Positions 1 through 8,156 of a stretch of 64,000 nt of DNA are shown piece after piece. Source of the DNA: a virus; the IMG/VR virus record IMGVR_UViG_3300037222_000100, positions 103,870 to 167,869 of that record; one strand, given 5' to 3'. The notes under the pieces were generated by a model. It ran no database searches and was not told where the DNA came from. It saw nothing but the letters and a program-made list of their open reading frames with translations. The translations under genes were made by a program, and so were the position numbers. The number at the start of each line of letters is the position of its first letter. The stretch's first letter is position 1.

Positions 1-1362
1 TTTGTCCTCTAACTCTTTCAGGCGCGGATCAGCGGCAATAAACGGTGAAGCATCTCGACCTGTCACCGTCTCGACCTCTCCAGTCGGGCGAATCTCCACT
101 CCGGATTTCCAATCGACCAGGTGATGCGGGATGCCTGCGCTTTCTACATACTGCGAGTGTGATGTGCCATGATTGAAACTTTCGTTGGGATCGACATTAG
201 CGTCGCGAGGGTGATATGCCTTCCACGTATGGGGCTCACCGGCAATCATCAGACCTCGCCCCTGCCATCCGGGCTCCCACTGCATAGTGCTTGGCTGCGA
301 CTCAGGGGTGAGGCCCACGATGTCATCCATCTCGCTAGCAAACATCCGTTGCAATAGACCAGGCTCCTTGGGCGACTCGAAGGCCGGAGGAGTACGCCAT
401 GTCTCCTGATTCTGAAAGACGTTGGTTGGCTCAGGACGACTTGCCGGGGGTGTCGCTTGTTTGCACTGCGGGCAATACATCGTCCCATCAGAGAGCACGA
501 GTGCATCGGACTCACAGGTCGCGCACGGGGCCTGCTGTGCGGCCTCGTGAGTGCTGCCCTGGCGCACAGGACCAAGCGCGCCAGGTGTCTCTATAAGACC
601 CGGTGAAAAGCCATGCTCCATGGCGTGAGGGACACGCTGCCATCCCTTCATGACGGCAGGGTCTTCCTCGCCGCGCACCGGCCAACTGTGATCACAGTGA
701 ACGCAGAAGATGTCTCCCTGATCTGGGTCTTGCATTACTTCGCCGCCGCAATTGGGGCAACGAAGATTGAGCATTGGATCGACAAGGGCCGCAAGTGCGC
801 CTTGATGAGCCGGGCCTAGCGCAGGAAGGGTGGAAGGATTCTTCCAAGGACCCCGACCTTTTTCAAGGTGCCGAGGGTCAAGTAGCTCATCTGCTCCAGG
901 CATGTCCTCCCACTCACCGCCATCGTATGGAATGGTATAGCCACAATTGAGGCACTCACCATACCCGTTCATGGACGAGGGAACACGACACGATGGACAG
1001 GTGTGATTGGGGATCGATCCGCTCTCTGGGATCGAAGTTCCATCTGGGAGTCTAAGATCGCTCTCGACCAAAGCTGCGAGGGTAGGCAAGTCTGTGACCT
1101 TGCCATGCATGAAGTTGTCGCGACGCCAGGCAGGCTGTTCTGGGTGCCCGCCCATGATGGTGCCCTCGCCTAGCGGGTTGCCTCCCTGGTCCTTCTGTGT
1201 GTCGCTATCAACCATGTCCCGGAGCGTGCCATCGCTTTGAGTAGGGGACGGCTGATCGCGGAAAAAGCGCTTCCCACCACAATCCGGACAAGCAGTCGCG
1301 CCAGAGATATCGCCTGGCGAGAGGACGAAATGGTGCGAGCAATCTTCACAGCTAACCAGCAT
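1..1362 (-). CDS. Multi-zinc-ribbon protein, C-terminus cut off by window edge
   Basis: The frame is open from the ATG at 1362 to position 1 (454 codons, no stop), so the gene continues left of the window. Read directly, it starts MLVSCEDCSHHF and carries CxxC pairs in at least four places (CEDC/CPDCGG, CPSC/CLNCGY, CPNCGG/CVHC, CATC/CPQC), separated by Pro/Asp-rich linkers: a chain of zinc ribbons. No enzyme motif is visible. The start carries the late signature (TCATAATGACTG before ATG), which is almost identical to that of the SWIM protein at 58488. This suggests a co-expressed virion or packaged protein. Function unknown. Confidence 0.8.
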   Translation of the reverse strand, partial: MLVSCEDCSHHFVLSPGDISGATACPDCGGKRFFRDQPSPTQSDGTLRDMVDSDTQKDQGGNPLGEGTIMGGHPEQPAWRRDNFMHGKVTDLPTLAALVESDLRLPDGTSIPESGSIPNHTCPSCRVPSSMNGYGECLNCGYTIPYDGGEWEDMPGADELLDPRHLEKGRGPWKNPSTLPALGPAHQGALAALVDPMLNLRCPNCGGEVMQDPDQGDIFCVHCDHSWPVRGEEDPAVMKGWQRVPHAMEHGFSPGLIETPGALGPVRQGSTHEAAQQAPCATCESDALVLSDGTMYCPQCKQATPPASRPEPTNVFQNQETWRTPPAFESPKEPGLLQRMFASEMDDIVGLTPESQPSTMQWEPGWQGRGLMIAGEPHTWKAYHPRDANVDPNESFNHGTSHSQYVESAGIPHHLVDWKSGVEIRPTGEVETVTGRDASPFIAADPRLKELEDK

Positions 1363-1393
1363 CAGTCATTATGACACAGATGCGACGCAGTTG

Positions 1394-2257
1394 CTAGCCA
1401 GGGCGAACGCCCCACCCGGCAGGTGCGACCCAAGTGGAAGCGGTGTTTTTTGCCTCTTCGGCTGTCTCGTCTTCTGCGCCCTGCTGGATGACCCATTCGA
1501 ATGAGACTTCGAGACTCACGCCCCCTGCATTTTCGGCGGCGAGCACGACCGTTGATGTTCCTTTGGTCGTCGGGGTACCCGTGATCACTCCGGTCGCTGC
1601 ATTGATCGACAGTCCGGCTGGCAAACTGGATGCCGTATAGACGGTAGGTGTGCCTGTAGCAGCAACATGGAGCGCGGTGATCGGTGTGCCGTGATAGCTT
1701 AGCTGTTTCGCCGGTTTGCTAACGACAGGAACGGCTATTAGGATTTCCCATTCGAATTCAACTTCAACAGCCGACCCCGTTCCGTTTTTGGCGGACAGTT
1801 TGACTTTAGCTGTTTCGGCAGTCGTCGGCGTACCTGTGATTTCGCCGATTTTCGCTCCCGATTTTACGATTGACAAACCAGCGGGTAGTCCAGCAGCCGA
1901 GATTTCAGTAGGCGTTTCGGTAGCCACGATGGTCAGCGGCGTGATTACTGTTCCGATATGACCGGTCTGTTTAGCTGGTTTGGTAATGACCGGAACTTTG
2001 GGTTCGACTTCCCATTCGAATTCTACTTCAGGACTTGTGCCTTCAATGTTTTTGGCACTCAATTTGACTTTGGCTGTTTCAGCCGTGGTCGGCGTGCCTT
2101 CGATTATGCCCGTGAGCGGTTTGATCGTCAAGCCTGCGGGCAAGCCGGTCGCTTTGTATTCGAGAGGCATTTCAGTAGCTTCAACCTGGAATGGCGCGAT
2201 TGCTACGCTCTTTGTGGAGGTCTGTTTCGCTGGTTTTGTTACGACGGGGGCTGCCAT
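1394..2257 (-). CDS. Virion surface protein with three Ig-like (He_PIG type) repeats
   Basis: 287 aa made of three repeats of about 88 residues (roughly 4-92, 92-178, 178-265). Each carries the putative-Ig signature LPAGLxI...GxIxGTPTT followed by a beta-strand rich in KVKLSAKN and EFEW. Such domains decorate tail fibres and capsids and bind carbohydrate or cell surfaces. The start codon overlaps the stop of the upstream gene (TAATG), so the two are probably co-translated. The short acidic C-terminal tail ends WGVRPG. The same domain closes the fibre protein at 27506-28369. Receptor binding is an inference. Confidence 0.8.
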   Translation of the reverse strand: MAAPVVTKPAKQTSTKSVAIAPFQVEATEMPLEYKATGLPAGLTIKPLTGIIEGTPTTAETAKVKLSAKNIEGTSPEVEFEWEVEPKVPVITKPAKQTGHIGTVITPLTIVATETPTEISAAGLPAGLSIVKSGAKIGEITGTPTTAETAKVKLSAKNGTGSAVEVEFEWEILIAVPVVSKPAKQLSYHGTPITALHVAATGTPTVYTASSLPAGLSINAATGVITGTPTTKGTSTVVLAAENAGGVSLEVSFEWVIQQGAEDETAEEAKNTASTWVAPAGWGVRPG

Positions 2258-2682
2258 TAGACCCTACCGCGCTCGAAGGCTCGTGCGGCGAGACGGAATT
2301 CTTCCTGATCCGTTCCGCCGTTGGTGTAAACGACGCGCCAATATGGAGCCCCGGCGAAGGCGGAGAAGCTGACGGTGGCTTTAGCCGCAACCACAAAGGT
2401 CGCCGGACGTTTCGCCAGTTCCAACTCTTCCGGCCACGAACACGGAGCCCAATGACCTTCTTCGGCCCATTTCTGCATCAGGTCTTTCGTGTTTTCTGCT
2501 TTGGCGTAGTTTTCCGCGCTGGGTACTACCGGCAGATCAAAGCTCTCCTGGACTTCCAGTGTGCCCCCTTGATCGGAGGTCACGGTACCCGAAATCCATT
2601 CGGCGAAGTCCGCCTGTGCAGGCAGCGACGTGAAGACTTTTCCTTTTTTGAGCAGTGCGGTGGTGCCGACGAAATGTGCCAT
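2257..2682 (-). CDS. Putative virion-associated protein, unknown family
   Basis: 141 aa starting MAHFVGTTALLKKGKVF. It is beta-rich with no catalytic motif that I recognise. A GTG one codon upstream is possible, but the ATG at 2682 sits behind the late start signature (GCATAACGGGTG). It is first in a leftward two-gene unit with the Ig-repeat protein (1-nt stop/start overlap), which points to a structural role such as a tail or decoration component. Confidence 0.65.
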   Translation of the reverse strand: MAHFVGTTALLKKGKVFTSLPAQADFAEWISGTVTSDQGGTLEVQESFDLPVVPSAENYAKAENTKDLMQKWAEEGHWAPCSWPEELELAKRPATFVVAAKATVSFSAFAGAPYWRVVYTNGGTDQEEFRLAARAFERGRV

Positions 2683-2706
2683 CACCCGTTATGCCCTTGA
2701 ACGAGG

Positions 2707-2735
2707 TTGATTTGAAGCTGATCGACTGGTAGACT
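2707..2735 (+). promoter_or_regulatory. Leaderless sigma70-like promoter
   Basis: TTGATT (2707-2712), 17-bp spacer, TAGACT (2730-2735) preceded by TG. The -10 box ends 7 nt before the ATG at 2743, so transcription should start at or next to the A of the start codon. It opens the rightward early block. Confidence 0.75.
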
Positions 2736-2742
2736 GCCGCGC

Positions 2743-2955
2743 ATGAGCTTCAACGCCAAGGGAGCCATGGATCGCTTCCATCCTCTGGCCGTGACCTACG
2801 AAGGTGTTTCGGGCTGGTGGGTCTGTGACGGCCATGCCGATACCGAGCACACCCTAGCTGTGCCATGCATCGAGGAGCCCTGCGAGGATCGCGATGAGGC
2901 AGTGGCGCTCTGTGCTATTCTGAACGAAGATCATGAGTCCTCCGTCAATGGGTAA
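2743..2955 (+). CDS. Small protein of unknown function
   Basis: 70 aa with two cysteines (PCIEEPC) and a WWVCDGHAD stretch. The family is not recognised. It is first gene behind the leaderless promoter at 2707-2735, and its 3' end overlaps the next gene. Confidence 0.7.
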   Translation: MSFNAKGAMDRFHPLAVTYEGVSGWWVCDGHADTEHTLAVPCIEEPCEDRDEAVALCAILNEDHESSVNG

Positions 2956-3505
2956 GACCGCTCTCATCGTCGTTGATGCACAGAACGACTATCAGCCGGA
3001 CGGCATCCTCGGCTTCCCTGGCAGTGACTCCATCATCGGACCCCTGGTCGAGTTCGGCACGCTCGCTGCCGATGTCGTGATAGCATCGCGCAATCAGCGT
3101 CCGTCCAACCACGAGTCGTTCGCTTCTGAGTCTCATGGCGGTCACTGGCCCGCCAATTGCATCAAGGGTACGAAGGGGGCTGCGCTCGTTTCGGACATTG
3201 CAGCCATAGCCGACTACGTTGTGACCAAGGGCTTGCGCAAAGATCAAGGAGGCTACACGGCGTTCGAAGCCGGGACGCTGCGACCACTCAAGAGCCTAGA
3301 GGACATCCTGGCCGACGAGAAGGTCACGCACATCGCCATAGGCGGATATTGGTTGGAGTGGTGCGTCGCGCAGACAGCCTTCGATGCCAACGCCTTGGGC
3401 TACCCGACCGCCGTTGAGTTGACCGCCACACAGTCGCTTGCGACCCGACCCGATCAAGCAGATCAGATACAGCGATTGCAGAAGGCGGGCATCGTTTGTG
3501 TCTGA
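2948..3505 (+). CDS. Isochorismatase-superfamily protein, nicotinamidase-like (degenerate metal site)
   Basis: 185 aa from the ATG at 2948; an ATG at 2933 is also possible. The family hydrolyses nicotinamide to nicotinate in NAD salvage. Visible motifs are the catalytic Asp in VVDAQNDYQPDG, the Lys in VTKGLRKD, the nucleophile Cys in YWLEWCVAQTAFDA, and the HWPANC..GTKGA segment. The usual DWHP metal-binding motif is replaced: the sequence reads SRNQRPSNHESF, so the Asp and His ligands are Asn and Arg. Either the metal geometry differs or the substrate has changed. It overlaps the upstream gene by 8 nt. Confidence 0.85.
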   Translation: MGKTALIVVDAQNDYQPDGILGFPGSDSIIGPLVEFGTLAADVVIASRNQRPSNHESFASESHGGHWPANCIKGTKGAALVSDIAAIADYVVTKGLRKDQGGYTAFEAGTLRPLKSLEDILADEKVTHIAIGGYWLEWCVAQTAFDANALGYPTAVELTATQSLATRPDQADQIQRLQKAGIVCV

Positions 3506-3522
3506 TGCTATAGTGGCGCGTG

Positions 3523-3834
3523 ATGTCTGACAAACCAACTCCCTACGCCATCTCGCTCGTGCTGCATCGCGGCGTGAATCCAGGATGGCGTGTCCATACT
3601 GCACCTGTTAGCGCCCCAGAGGGCGTACCTGTCTCGATCAAAGAGGCCGAGGCGTTTGCTCGCACGGCAGGAGACATCGCGGGCTACGGCGAGGAGACAC
3701 CGACTCCGTTTGAAGTTGTTCGCGATGGCACCACGGAGTATCGTGCAGAGGTCGAGGCGCAGCTATCAGAGGCCGAGACGCGCGCAGCCACCATCCCCGC
3801 CTTGCGTCGTGCGCTAAAGGACTTCGAGTCATGA
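3523..3834 (+). CDS. Small early protein, unknown function
   Basis: 103 aa with an Ala/Glu-rich helical C-terminus; not recognised. A TATAGT -10 box (3509-3514, TGC extended) lies 8 nt before the ATG, indicating a leaderless start. A GTG one codon earlier is less likely. Confidence 0.65.
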   Translation: MSDKPTPYAISLVLHRGVNPGWRVHTAPVSAPEGVPVSIKEAEAFARTAGDIAGYGEETPTPFEVVRDGTTEYRAEVEAQLSEAETRAATIPALRRALKDFES

Positions 3835-4082
3835 TGCATCCCGAAGATTGGGTGCGTGAACGCGCTAACGAACCGCTATCTCGGCACGAGCAATACTCAC
3901 GCGACGTGACTTGCATACCTGAGGGCGTAGACCTTTTCTATCCGACAGGATCGCCTCGCGATCTTGCCATTAGCCAAGCCATCCGACAGGCGGTCGATCA
4001 ATGGATCGCCGATGATATGGACGGTGCGCTAACATGTCTTCAAGCGGCGGAGGAATTCGTCCACACCCACATACCCTTCTGA
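3831..4082 (+). CDS. Small protein, unknown function
   Basis: 83 aa, mixed charged, with a helical C-terminal half (AISQAIRQAVDQWIADDMDGAL) and no known motif. The start overlaps the upstream stop (ATGA), so it is translationally coupled. Confidence 0.6.
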   Translation: MMHPEDWVRERANEPLSRHEQYSRDVTCIPEGVDLFYPTGSPRDLAISQAIRQAVDQWIADDMDGALTCLQAAEEFVHTHIPF

Positions 4083-4093
4083 AAGGAGAATCG

Positions 4094-4447
4094 ATGTTCT
4101 TTGACACAACCTTGCAGGTCTTCTCGCTCGATCTGGCCACCGTACTGCCGGAGGTAGACGAGAGCGGTCAGACACAGGGCACTCCGCACCTAGTCCTGGC
4201 CATGGTGACGGGCATTGCTATCCCTACCCCAGAGGGGCGACAGGTCCTTCCTGTTGGTGTCATCCGCGTTCCTCTCGGCCGTGAGCTAGCCATTGCCAAA
4301 GCGCAAGAGTTGCTAGAGGCAGCCGAAGCGCTTCCTGAGCCGAAGCCGGAGAGCGACCTGGCCATCGTCCACAGCATGGAGGAGGCTCGCCAGGCGGCTG
4401 AGTTCGACCAGCAGGTTCGTAGCGGCGCTGTTGCTGAGTCTGCATGA
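4094..4447 (+). CDS. Unknown beta-type early protein
   Basis: 117 aa. I chose the ATG at 4094 over the upstream in-frame ATG at 4034 because GAAAGGAG lies 5 nt before it. The sequence alternates hydrophobic strands (TTLQVFSLDL, VLAMVTGIAI) and ends in an acidic helix. No family recognised. Its stop overlaps the dcd start (ATGA). Confidence 0.65.
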   Translation: MFFDTTLQVFSLDLATVLPEVDESGQTQGTPHLVLAMVTGIAIPTPEGRQVLPVGVIRVPLGRELAIAKAQELLEAAEALPEPKPESDLAIVHSMEEARQAAEFDQQVRSGAVAESA

Positions 4448-5019
4448 CCGTGCTCAGCGATCAGGACGTACGCGCCCGTCTCAAGGCGCGTAGCAAAGGC
4501 ATCGGCATCAAGCCCTGCAAGGACAGCCAGGTGCAACCAGCAAGCGTCGATTTGACGCTCGCAAATGAATTCTCGGTCTTCCCACAGCCGCACTTCGACT
4601 CGCGCTTCGAGTCGGAGTTCGTCATCGACATGGAGGACGCAAAGAAAGTCCCGGTCAAACGCTTCGTCTCTAACGAGTGGCACCTGGAGCCGGGAGAACT
4701 GGTGCTGTGTTCGACAGCAGAGTACGTTGAAATCCCGTCCGACATCCAGGCGCAGGTCCACGGCGAGTCCTCTCTCGGTCGTCTCGGTCTGCTCGTTCAC
4801 GCGACGGCGGGCTTCATCGACCCCGGCTTCAAAGGGAACATCACTTTGGAGATGTACAACCTGAACAAGAGGTCCATTGTCCTACGCGCAGGCAAGTCCA
4901 TCTGCCAGCTATCGTTCGCGCTGCTCTCATCTCCCGCAGAGTTCCCGTATGGGCATCCGAAGCTCAAGTCGAAGTACCAGAACCAGAAAGGCGTTCAAGG
5001 GTCGCTCTATGCTGGCTGA
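4444..5019 (+). CDS. dcd: dCTP deaminase
   Basis: 191 aa. Converts dCTP to dUTP, feeding dTMP synthesis or a modified-base pathway. Family signatures are the N-terminal segment QPASVDLTLANEF, the signature loop GESSLGRLGLLVHATAGFIDPGF, and the catalytic-Glu strand NITLEMYNL. The usual GRSS of the loop is GESS here, an Arg-to-Glu change at a normally conserved position, while the following SLGRLG Arg is kept. A MazG-like pyrophosphohydrolase follows with an 11-nt overlap, so the pair probably adjusts nucleotide pools during infection. Confidence 0.92.
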   Translation: MTVLSDQDVRARLKARSKGIGIKPCKDSQVQPASVDLTLANEFSVFPQPHFDSRFESEFVIDMEDAKKVPVKRFVSNEWHLEPGELVLCSTAEYVEIPSDIQAQVHGESSLGRLGLLVHATAGFIDPGFKGNITLEMYNLNKRSIVLRAGKSICQLSFALLSSPAEFPYGHPKLKSKYQNQKGVQGSLYAG

Positions 5020-5290
5020 GATTCAGTACGAGCAGGCCCTTCATGGCATCGATCCGACTCTCGCTGCCGTCAAACGAAAGCGCGAAGAGCAGCTTGAGAA
5101 GTGGGGGACCCAGGACCACGATCCTGAGATGTGGTACGCCATCCTTGGCGAGGAGTTCGGAGAGGTCGGCAAGGAGATCGCAGAGGGGCGCATCAAACCC
5201 TTCGACAAGGCCAAGTACCGCAAAGAGTGCCTCCACACCGCTGCCGTTGCTCTGGCCATGGTCCAGTGCGTAGATGACGGAATCGCTTGA
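5009..5290 (+). CDS. MazG-like nucleotide pyrophosphohydrolase
   Basis: 93 aa, starting at an ATG inside the end of dcd. The four-helix MazG signature is visible: EEFGEVGKEI, followed by KYRKECLHTAAVALAMVQ. The family hydrolyses (d)NTPs to NMPs with Mg. Coupling to dcd suggests dNTP (dUTP) pool control. The short single-domain form is common in phages. The exact substrate cannot be read from sequence. Confidence 0.82.
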   Translation: MLAEIQYEQALHGIDPTLAAVKRKREEQLEKWGTQDHDPEMWYAILGEEFGEVGKEIAEGRIKPFDKAKYRKECLHTAAVALAMVQCVDDGIA

Positions 5291-5315
5291 AATCCGTAGC
5301 CTAAGCTGGTATACT
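5287..5315 (+). promoter_or_regulatory. Leaderless sigma70-like promoter
   Basis: TTGAAA (5287-5292), 17-bp spacer, extended -10 TGG-TATACT (5310-5315), then 7 nt to the ATG at 5323. It overlaps the end of the MazG-like gene. Confidence 0.8.
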
Positions 5316-5322
5316 ATGGCGT

Positions 5323-5373
5323 ATGACCAATACCGAAGAGTTCCCTCCCACCGCTGAGCAGCAGGCCGCTTGA
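5323..5373 (+). CDS. Leaderless 16-aa peptide
   Basis: MTNTEEFPPTAEQQAA, placed exactly 7 nt after a near-consensus -10 box. It could be a real micropeptide or a leader ORF for the next gene, whose own promoter starts inside its stop codon. Confidence 0.5.
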   Translation: MTNTEEFPPTAEQQAA

Positions 5374-5398
5374 CAATCGCGAGCAAAGAGAGGATAAT
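5370..5398 (+). promoter_or_regulatory. Leaderless sigma70-like promoter
   Basis: Consensus TTGACA (5370-5375), 17-bp spacer, GATAAT (5393-5398), then 8 nt to the ATG at 5407. One of the best promoter matches in the window. Confidence 0.85.
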
Positions 5399-5406
5399 CT
5401 CAAGCT

Positions 5407-6183
5407 ATGACCGCTGAGAGCAAACCCTTCCTAGGCCGCTGCAAGCAGTGCGACTACGCGGTCTTCACGACCGAGGAGGACATCGGCAAGGTGAACGATC
5501 TGGCTGGAGTGCAAGCAGGGCGCACAGCCATGAGAGTCTCAGGCCGGGGCGGAGTCGTGGCACGCTGCACAAACAACCACCGGGTCTTCTCACTCAGGCG
5601 GATCGAGGGCACCTACAGCGAGGACTTCAAATGCGACTCGCGGTGCATGAACGCCAAGGGGCACAAGTGCAAGTGCTCATGTGGCGGGCTCAATCACGGT
5701 CGCGGGCACGCGGTCCAGCTTCAGTCCCTCGGTACGGCCGTCGCCAACATCAACGAGGGCTACGGCATCACTGGCGTCCGGGTCGGTGGCCAGAGCATCT
5801 CCAACGACGAGCTTCGCGGGCGTCGGGAGGACGAGGAGGACACGGCCGCTGAGCGCCGCCTGATTGCAGCACAGGCCAAGGACATGCGCTACCCCAAACA
5901 GCACATCGGGGAGATCGGTGAGAAAGTCTACTTCACGGGCGAGCTTCGCCAGAAGCGTGAGATCAACGACTCCATCCTGCATGTGTTCTATACCGAGGTC
6001 CACTCGGCTCCTCATAACGAGTTTGTCGGCGAGGCCAAGGTCGAGTGGTGGATGCCCGCCTCCGTGCCGGACCCCGGCTTCGAGATGGGCGAGGTCTACG
6101 ACCTCAAGGCTAAGGTCAAGCGCCACGACCACCATCCCAAATGGGGCAACGCTACTGTTGTCACCTACCTAGAGGAGGTCTGA
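5407..6183 (+). CDS. Zinc-binding protein with Cys-rich N-terminal half
   Basis: 258 aa. N-terminal half: CKQC at about 12, a CTNNH segment, then CDSRCMNAKGHKCKCSCGG near residues 79-97, a pattern I associate with conserved actinophage proteins. The C-terminal half (about 165-258) is beta-rich and looks like an OB-type or small barrel fold (KVYFTGELRQKREIND...). Nucleic-acid binding is a guess. It is driven by its own TTGACA/GATAAT promoter and overlaps the next gene (TGATG). Confidence 0.75.
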   Translation: MTAESKPFLGRCKQCDYAVFTTEEDIGKVNDLAGVQAGRTAMRVSGRGGVVARCTNNHRVFSLRRIEGTYSEDFKCDSRCMNAKGHKCKCSCGGLNHGRGHAVQLQSLGTAVANINEGYGITGVRVGGQSISNDELRGRREDEEDTAAERRLIAAQAKDMRYPKQHIGEIGEKVYFTGELRQKREINDSILHVFYTEVHSAPHNEFVGEAKVEWWMPASVPDPGFEMGEVYDLKAKVKRHDHHPKWGNATVVTYLEEV

Positions 6184-6644
6184 TGGTAGTCCGCGAGAAG
6201 AACCAAGCCGCCAAATACCTCCGCGAGCAGATCGCCGAGGCGGAGGCCCTTCTCGCAGGGCTGCGCGCGGACGAGGAGGTACTGAAGGATTATCCTCCCG
6301 AGACGCCGACGTGGCACTGTGCTGTCATCTCTGCGTGGTCCTCGGAGGGCGAGCCTAGCTGGTCAGGCGACCTCCAGGCAGCAGACCTACGTGAGGCCGT
6401 CTACGAGGCCATGCTTGCCTTCTGCAAGAAGGCGCAGCGTGTCTTTCCCGGCCACAAGGGCAGCACCGGTAAGGTCTACGACTACTTCGATGTGCAGGGA
6501 GATGTGCTTGTCGCGCTACGGCTGCCAAATGGATCGCTCATTCCGGCTGATAGCGAGAGCGTCGAAAAGCTCAAGCGCGAGTTCAAGCGCAAAGCTTCTA
6601 CGCCGAAGCCCGTACGCAAACGACCGAAAGGGATCACGTCATGA
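6183..6644 (+). CDS. Unknown phage protein with coiled-coil start and basic tail
   Basis: 153 aa from the ATG overlapping the previous stop. Residues 5-35 form a helix (YLREQIAEAEALLAGLRADE). The tail is Lys/Arg-rich (KLKREFKRKASTPKPVRKRPK), suggesting nucleic-acid contact. No family recognised. Confidence 0.65.
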   Translation: MVVREKNQAAKYLREQIAEAEALLAGLRADEEVLKDYPPETPTWHCAVISAWSSEGEPSWSGDLQAADLREAVYEAMLAFCKKAQRVFPGHKGSTGKVYDYFDVQGDVLVALRLPNGSLIPADSESVEKLKREFKRKASTPKPVRKRPKGITS

Positions 6645-6919
6645 GTCTGTTGATTTGGATCGGAGTCGTCTGGGGCGGAGCTACTCTGGCGATGATGCTG
6701 CTGCTCTGGAACAAGCCCTTCTACTGGAACTTCAAAGGGAACCGCACGCAGCTTCATACGCCTCTGTTCAAGGTCGGAATCTGCGCGTTCTTCGCGGCAT
6801 TCCTGCTCCTCTCGGCTGTCCCGCACGTCCTCTTGCGTTTCGTGGGCCTCCGGGGCTTCTGGGACGCGAAGGACAAAAGCTACACGCTGATGAACCCCTT
6901 CCGGCGGAGAGGACGGTAG
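6641..6919 (+). CDS. Small membrane protein, two transmembrane helices
   Basis: 92 aa with hydrophobic helices at about 3-23 and 45-66 and a basic C-terminus (NPFRRRGR). Start overlaps the upstream stop (ATGA). Such proteins are common in actinophage early regions. Function unknown. Confidence 0.7.
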   Translation: MSLLIWIGVVWGGATLAMMLLLWNKPFYWNFKGNRTQLHTPLFKVGICAFFAAFLLLSAVPHVLLRFVGLRGFWDAKDKSYTLMNPFRRRGR

Positions 6920-6943
6920 ACGGCCTCTGCTACAATGGGGACC

Positions 6944-7237
6944 ATGGATAACCCCTCAACCGACGCCCCCGTCATCTTCATCGAGGACGACGAGCCCACC
7001 GACGAGCAGCTACAAATCGCCTTCCATCGCGCCAAGAAGGAGTTCGGCGACTGCGTAGCAGATTACGAGAGCGAGGCATTCGAGACAGAGTTCGCAGACC
7101 AACTCAATCTCATCCTGAATGAGGAGGCCATAGGCAACCTCGTTGAGAAGGGCCTCATGGAGGTTCGTGTCCGCGATGATGGTCATCTAGGCTATGCCGT
7201 GACCTCGACCGGAGAGGCCGTCCTGGGGGCTCTGTGA
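6944..7237 (+). CDS. Acidic small protein, possible winged-helix fold
   Basis: 97 aa. Start chosen at 6944 because TGC-TACAAT (6931-6936) lies 7 nt upstream (leaderless). It is acidic and helical, ending in a wing-like strand pair (VRVRDDGHLGYAVTSTGEAVL). A DNA-binding role is possible but weakly supported. Confidence 0.65.
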   Translation: MDNPSTDAPVIFIEDDEPTDEQLQIAFHRAKKEFGDCVADYESEAFETEFADQLNLILNEEAIGNLVEKGLMEVRVRDDGHLGYAVTSTGEAVLGAL

Positions 7238-7428
7238 TTCTACGGGACTGTCCTACATGTGGAAAGCCGCAGCATCTAGAATCGTATGGATCGAGGGGAG
7301 CTTGGTACATACACACGATGAGCGGACAAATGCCGTGTCAACTTGAAAGGGATCATGACCACAAGAGCCACCACCAGCAAACCCCGCAAACGCCGGAAGG
7401 ACGCGGGCCGACCCAAGGAACTGTCTGA
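7234..7428 (+). CDS. Small zinc-finger protein (GTG start)
   Basis: 64 aa; GTG overlaps the upstream stop (GTGA). CPTCGK at 6-11 with later H and C residues (IHTMSGQMPC) suits one zinc site. The C-terminal 25 codons overlap the next gene in another frame, so the end may be non-functional. Confidence 0.5.
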   Translation: MILRDCPTCGKPQHLESYGSRGAWYIHTMSGQMPCQLERDHDHKSHHQQTPQTPEGRGPTQGTV

Positions 7429-7699
7429 GGCGCACAAGGAGAAGATGCGCGTCGCTCGTGAGCGTAAGCGAAAGGAGCGAGAAAAAGCGGAGGTCAAAGA
7501 CGAGCAGAAGGCGCTCCGCGAAAGCATCAAGCGACTCCAAGCTCATCTCGCCAAATCCGTACGCGAGGACGACAAAGCGTACGCGCGATACCGTCGCTCT
7601 TCGGGCGAAAAGAACTTCAATCTCTGGCTCCGGGCGAACACCAATCTGCTCAACGCGACCACCGCGCTCAGCGCGCACGAACAGAGGCTCACGGCATGA
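7355..7699 (+). CDS. Highly basic coiled-coil protein
   Basis: 114 aa starting at the ATG behind GAAAGGG. Residues 5-60 are extremely Lys/Arg-rich (KPRKRRKDAGRPK...), followed by a helical region. A nucleic-acid-binding or scaffolding role is plausible. Not recognised as a family. Confidence 0.65.
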   Translation: MTTRATTSKPRKRRKDAGRPKELSEAHKEKMRVARERKRKEREKAEVKDEQKALRESIKRLQAHLAKSVREDDKAYARYRRSSGEKNFNLWLRANTNLLNATTALSAHEQRLTA

Positions 7700-7929
7700 A
7701 GAAGACCAAGCCAGAACTCCGTGAGGAGAACAAGCGTCTGCTCACGGAGGTCGCTCGACTGAAAACGGACATCTGGGTCCTGGAAGCCGACAAGGGCGTG
7801 CTTGAACAGCGTCTTGGTCTGCGTCCCAAGTCCAAACTCATCCCAGAGAGCGCTCATGATCAACAGCCCCTCTCTTCTGTGCTCGTCGGCACCGTTGCTG
7901 ATAGACTTAGACGAGTCCGCGAAAGGTAA
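7696..7929 (+). CDS. Short coiled-coil protein
   Basis: 77 aa. Residues 5-42 have clear heptads (LREENKRLLTEVARLKTDIWVLE). Start overlaps the upstream stop (ATGA), so it is probably made together with the basic protein before it. Confidence 0.65.
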   Translation: MKKTKPELREENKRLLTEVARLKTDIWVLEADKGVLEQRLGLRPKSKLIPESAHDQQPLSSVLVGTVADRLRRVRER

Positions 7930-7967
7930 TAGACGATGCTCGATGCCCAACGATCAATTGGAGGAAA

Positions 7968-8156
7968 ATGATGCGACGAGTTGTAGTCAGTAGCGACACG
8001 GGACGCCTCTACACCTACGAAACCGATCTTGACGTTTCGGAGGGTGATGTGGTGCTTTTGCCACCGGGCGGGTCAGACGAGCCTTGGGAGGGCACCGTGA
8101 CATCGTTCGCGTCCAAATACAAGGGACCATGCAAGAAGATCATTGAAGTGGTATGA
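7968..8156 (+). CDS. Small beta-rich protein, unknown
   Basis: 62 aa, with a clear GGAGG 4 nt before the ATG, unusual here because many neighbours are leaderless or coupled. The fold is likely a small barrel (SDTGRLYTYETDLDVSEGDVV). Function unknown. Confidence 0.65.
   Translation: MMRRVVVSSDTGRLYTYETDLDVSEGDVVLLPPGGSDEPWEGTVTSFASKYKGPCKKIIEVV

Noticed and set aside
1434-2372. Overlapping + strand ORFs
   Set aside because: Shadows of the Ig-repeat gene; the minus frame has clear domain repeats and coupled starts.
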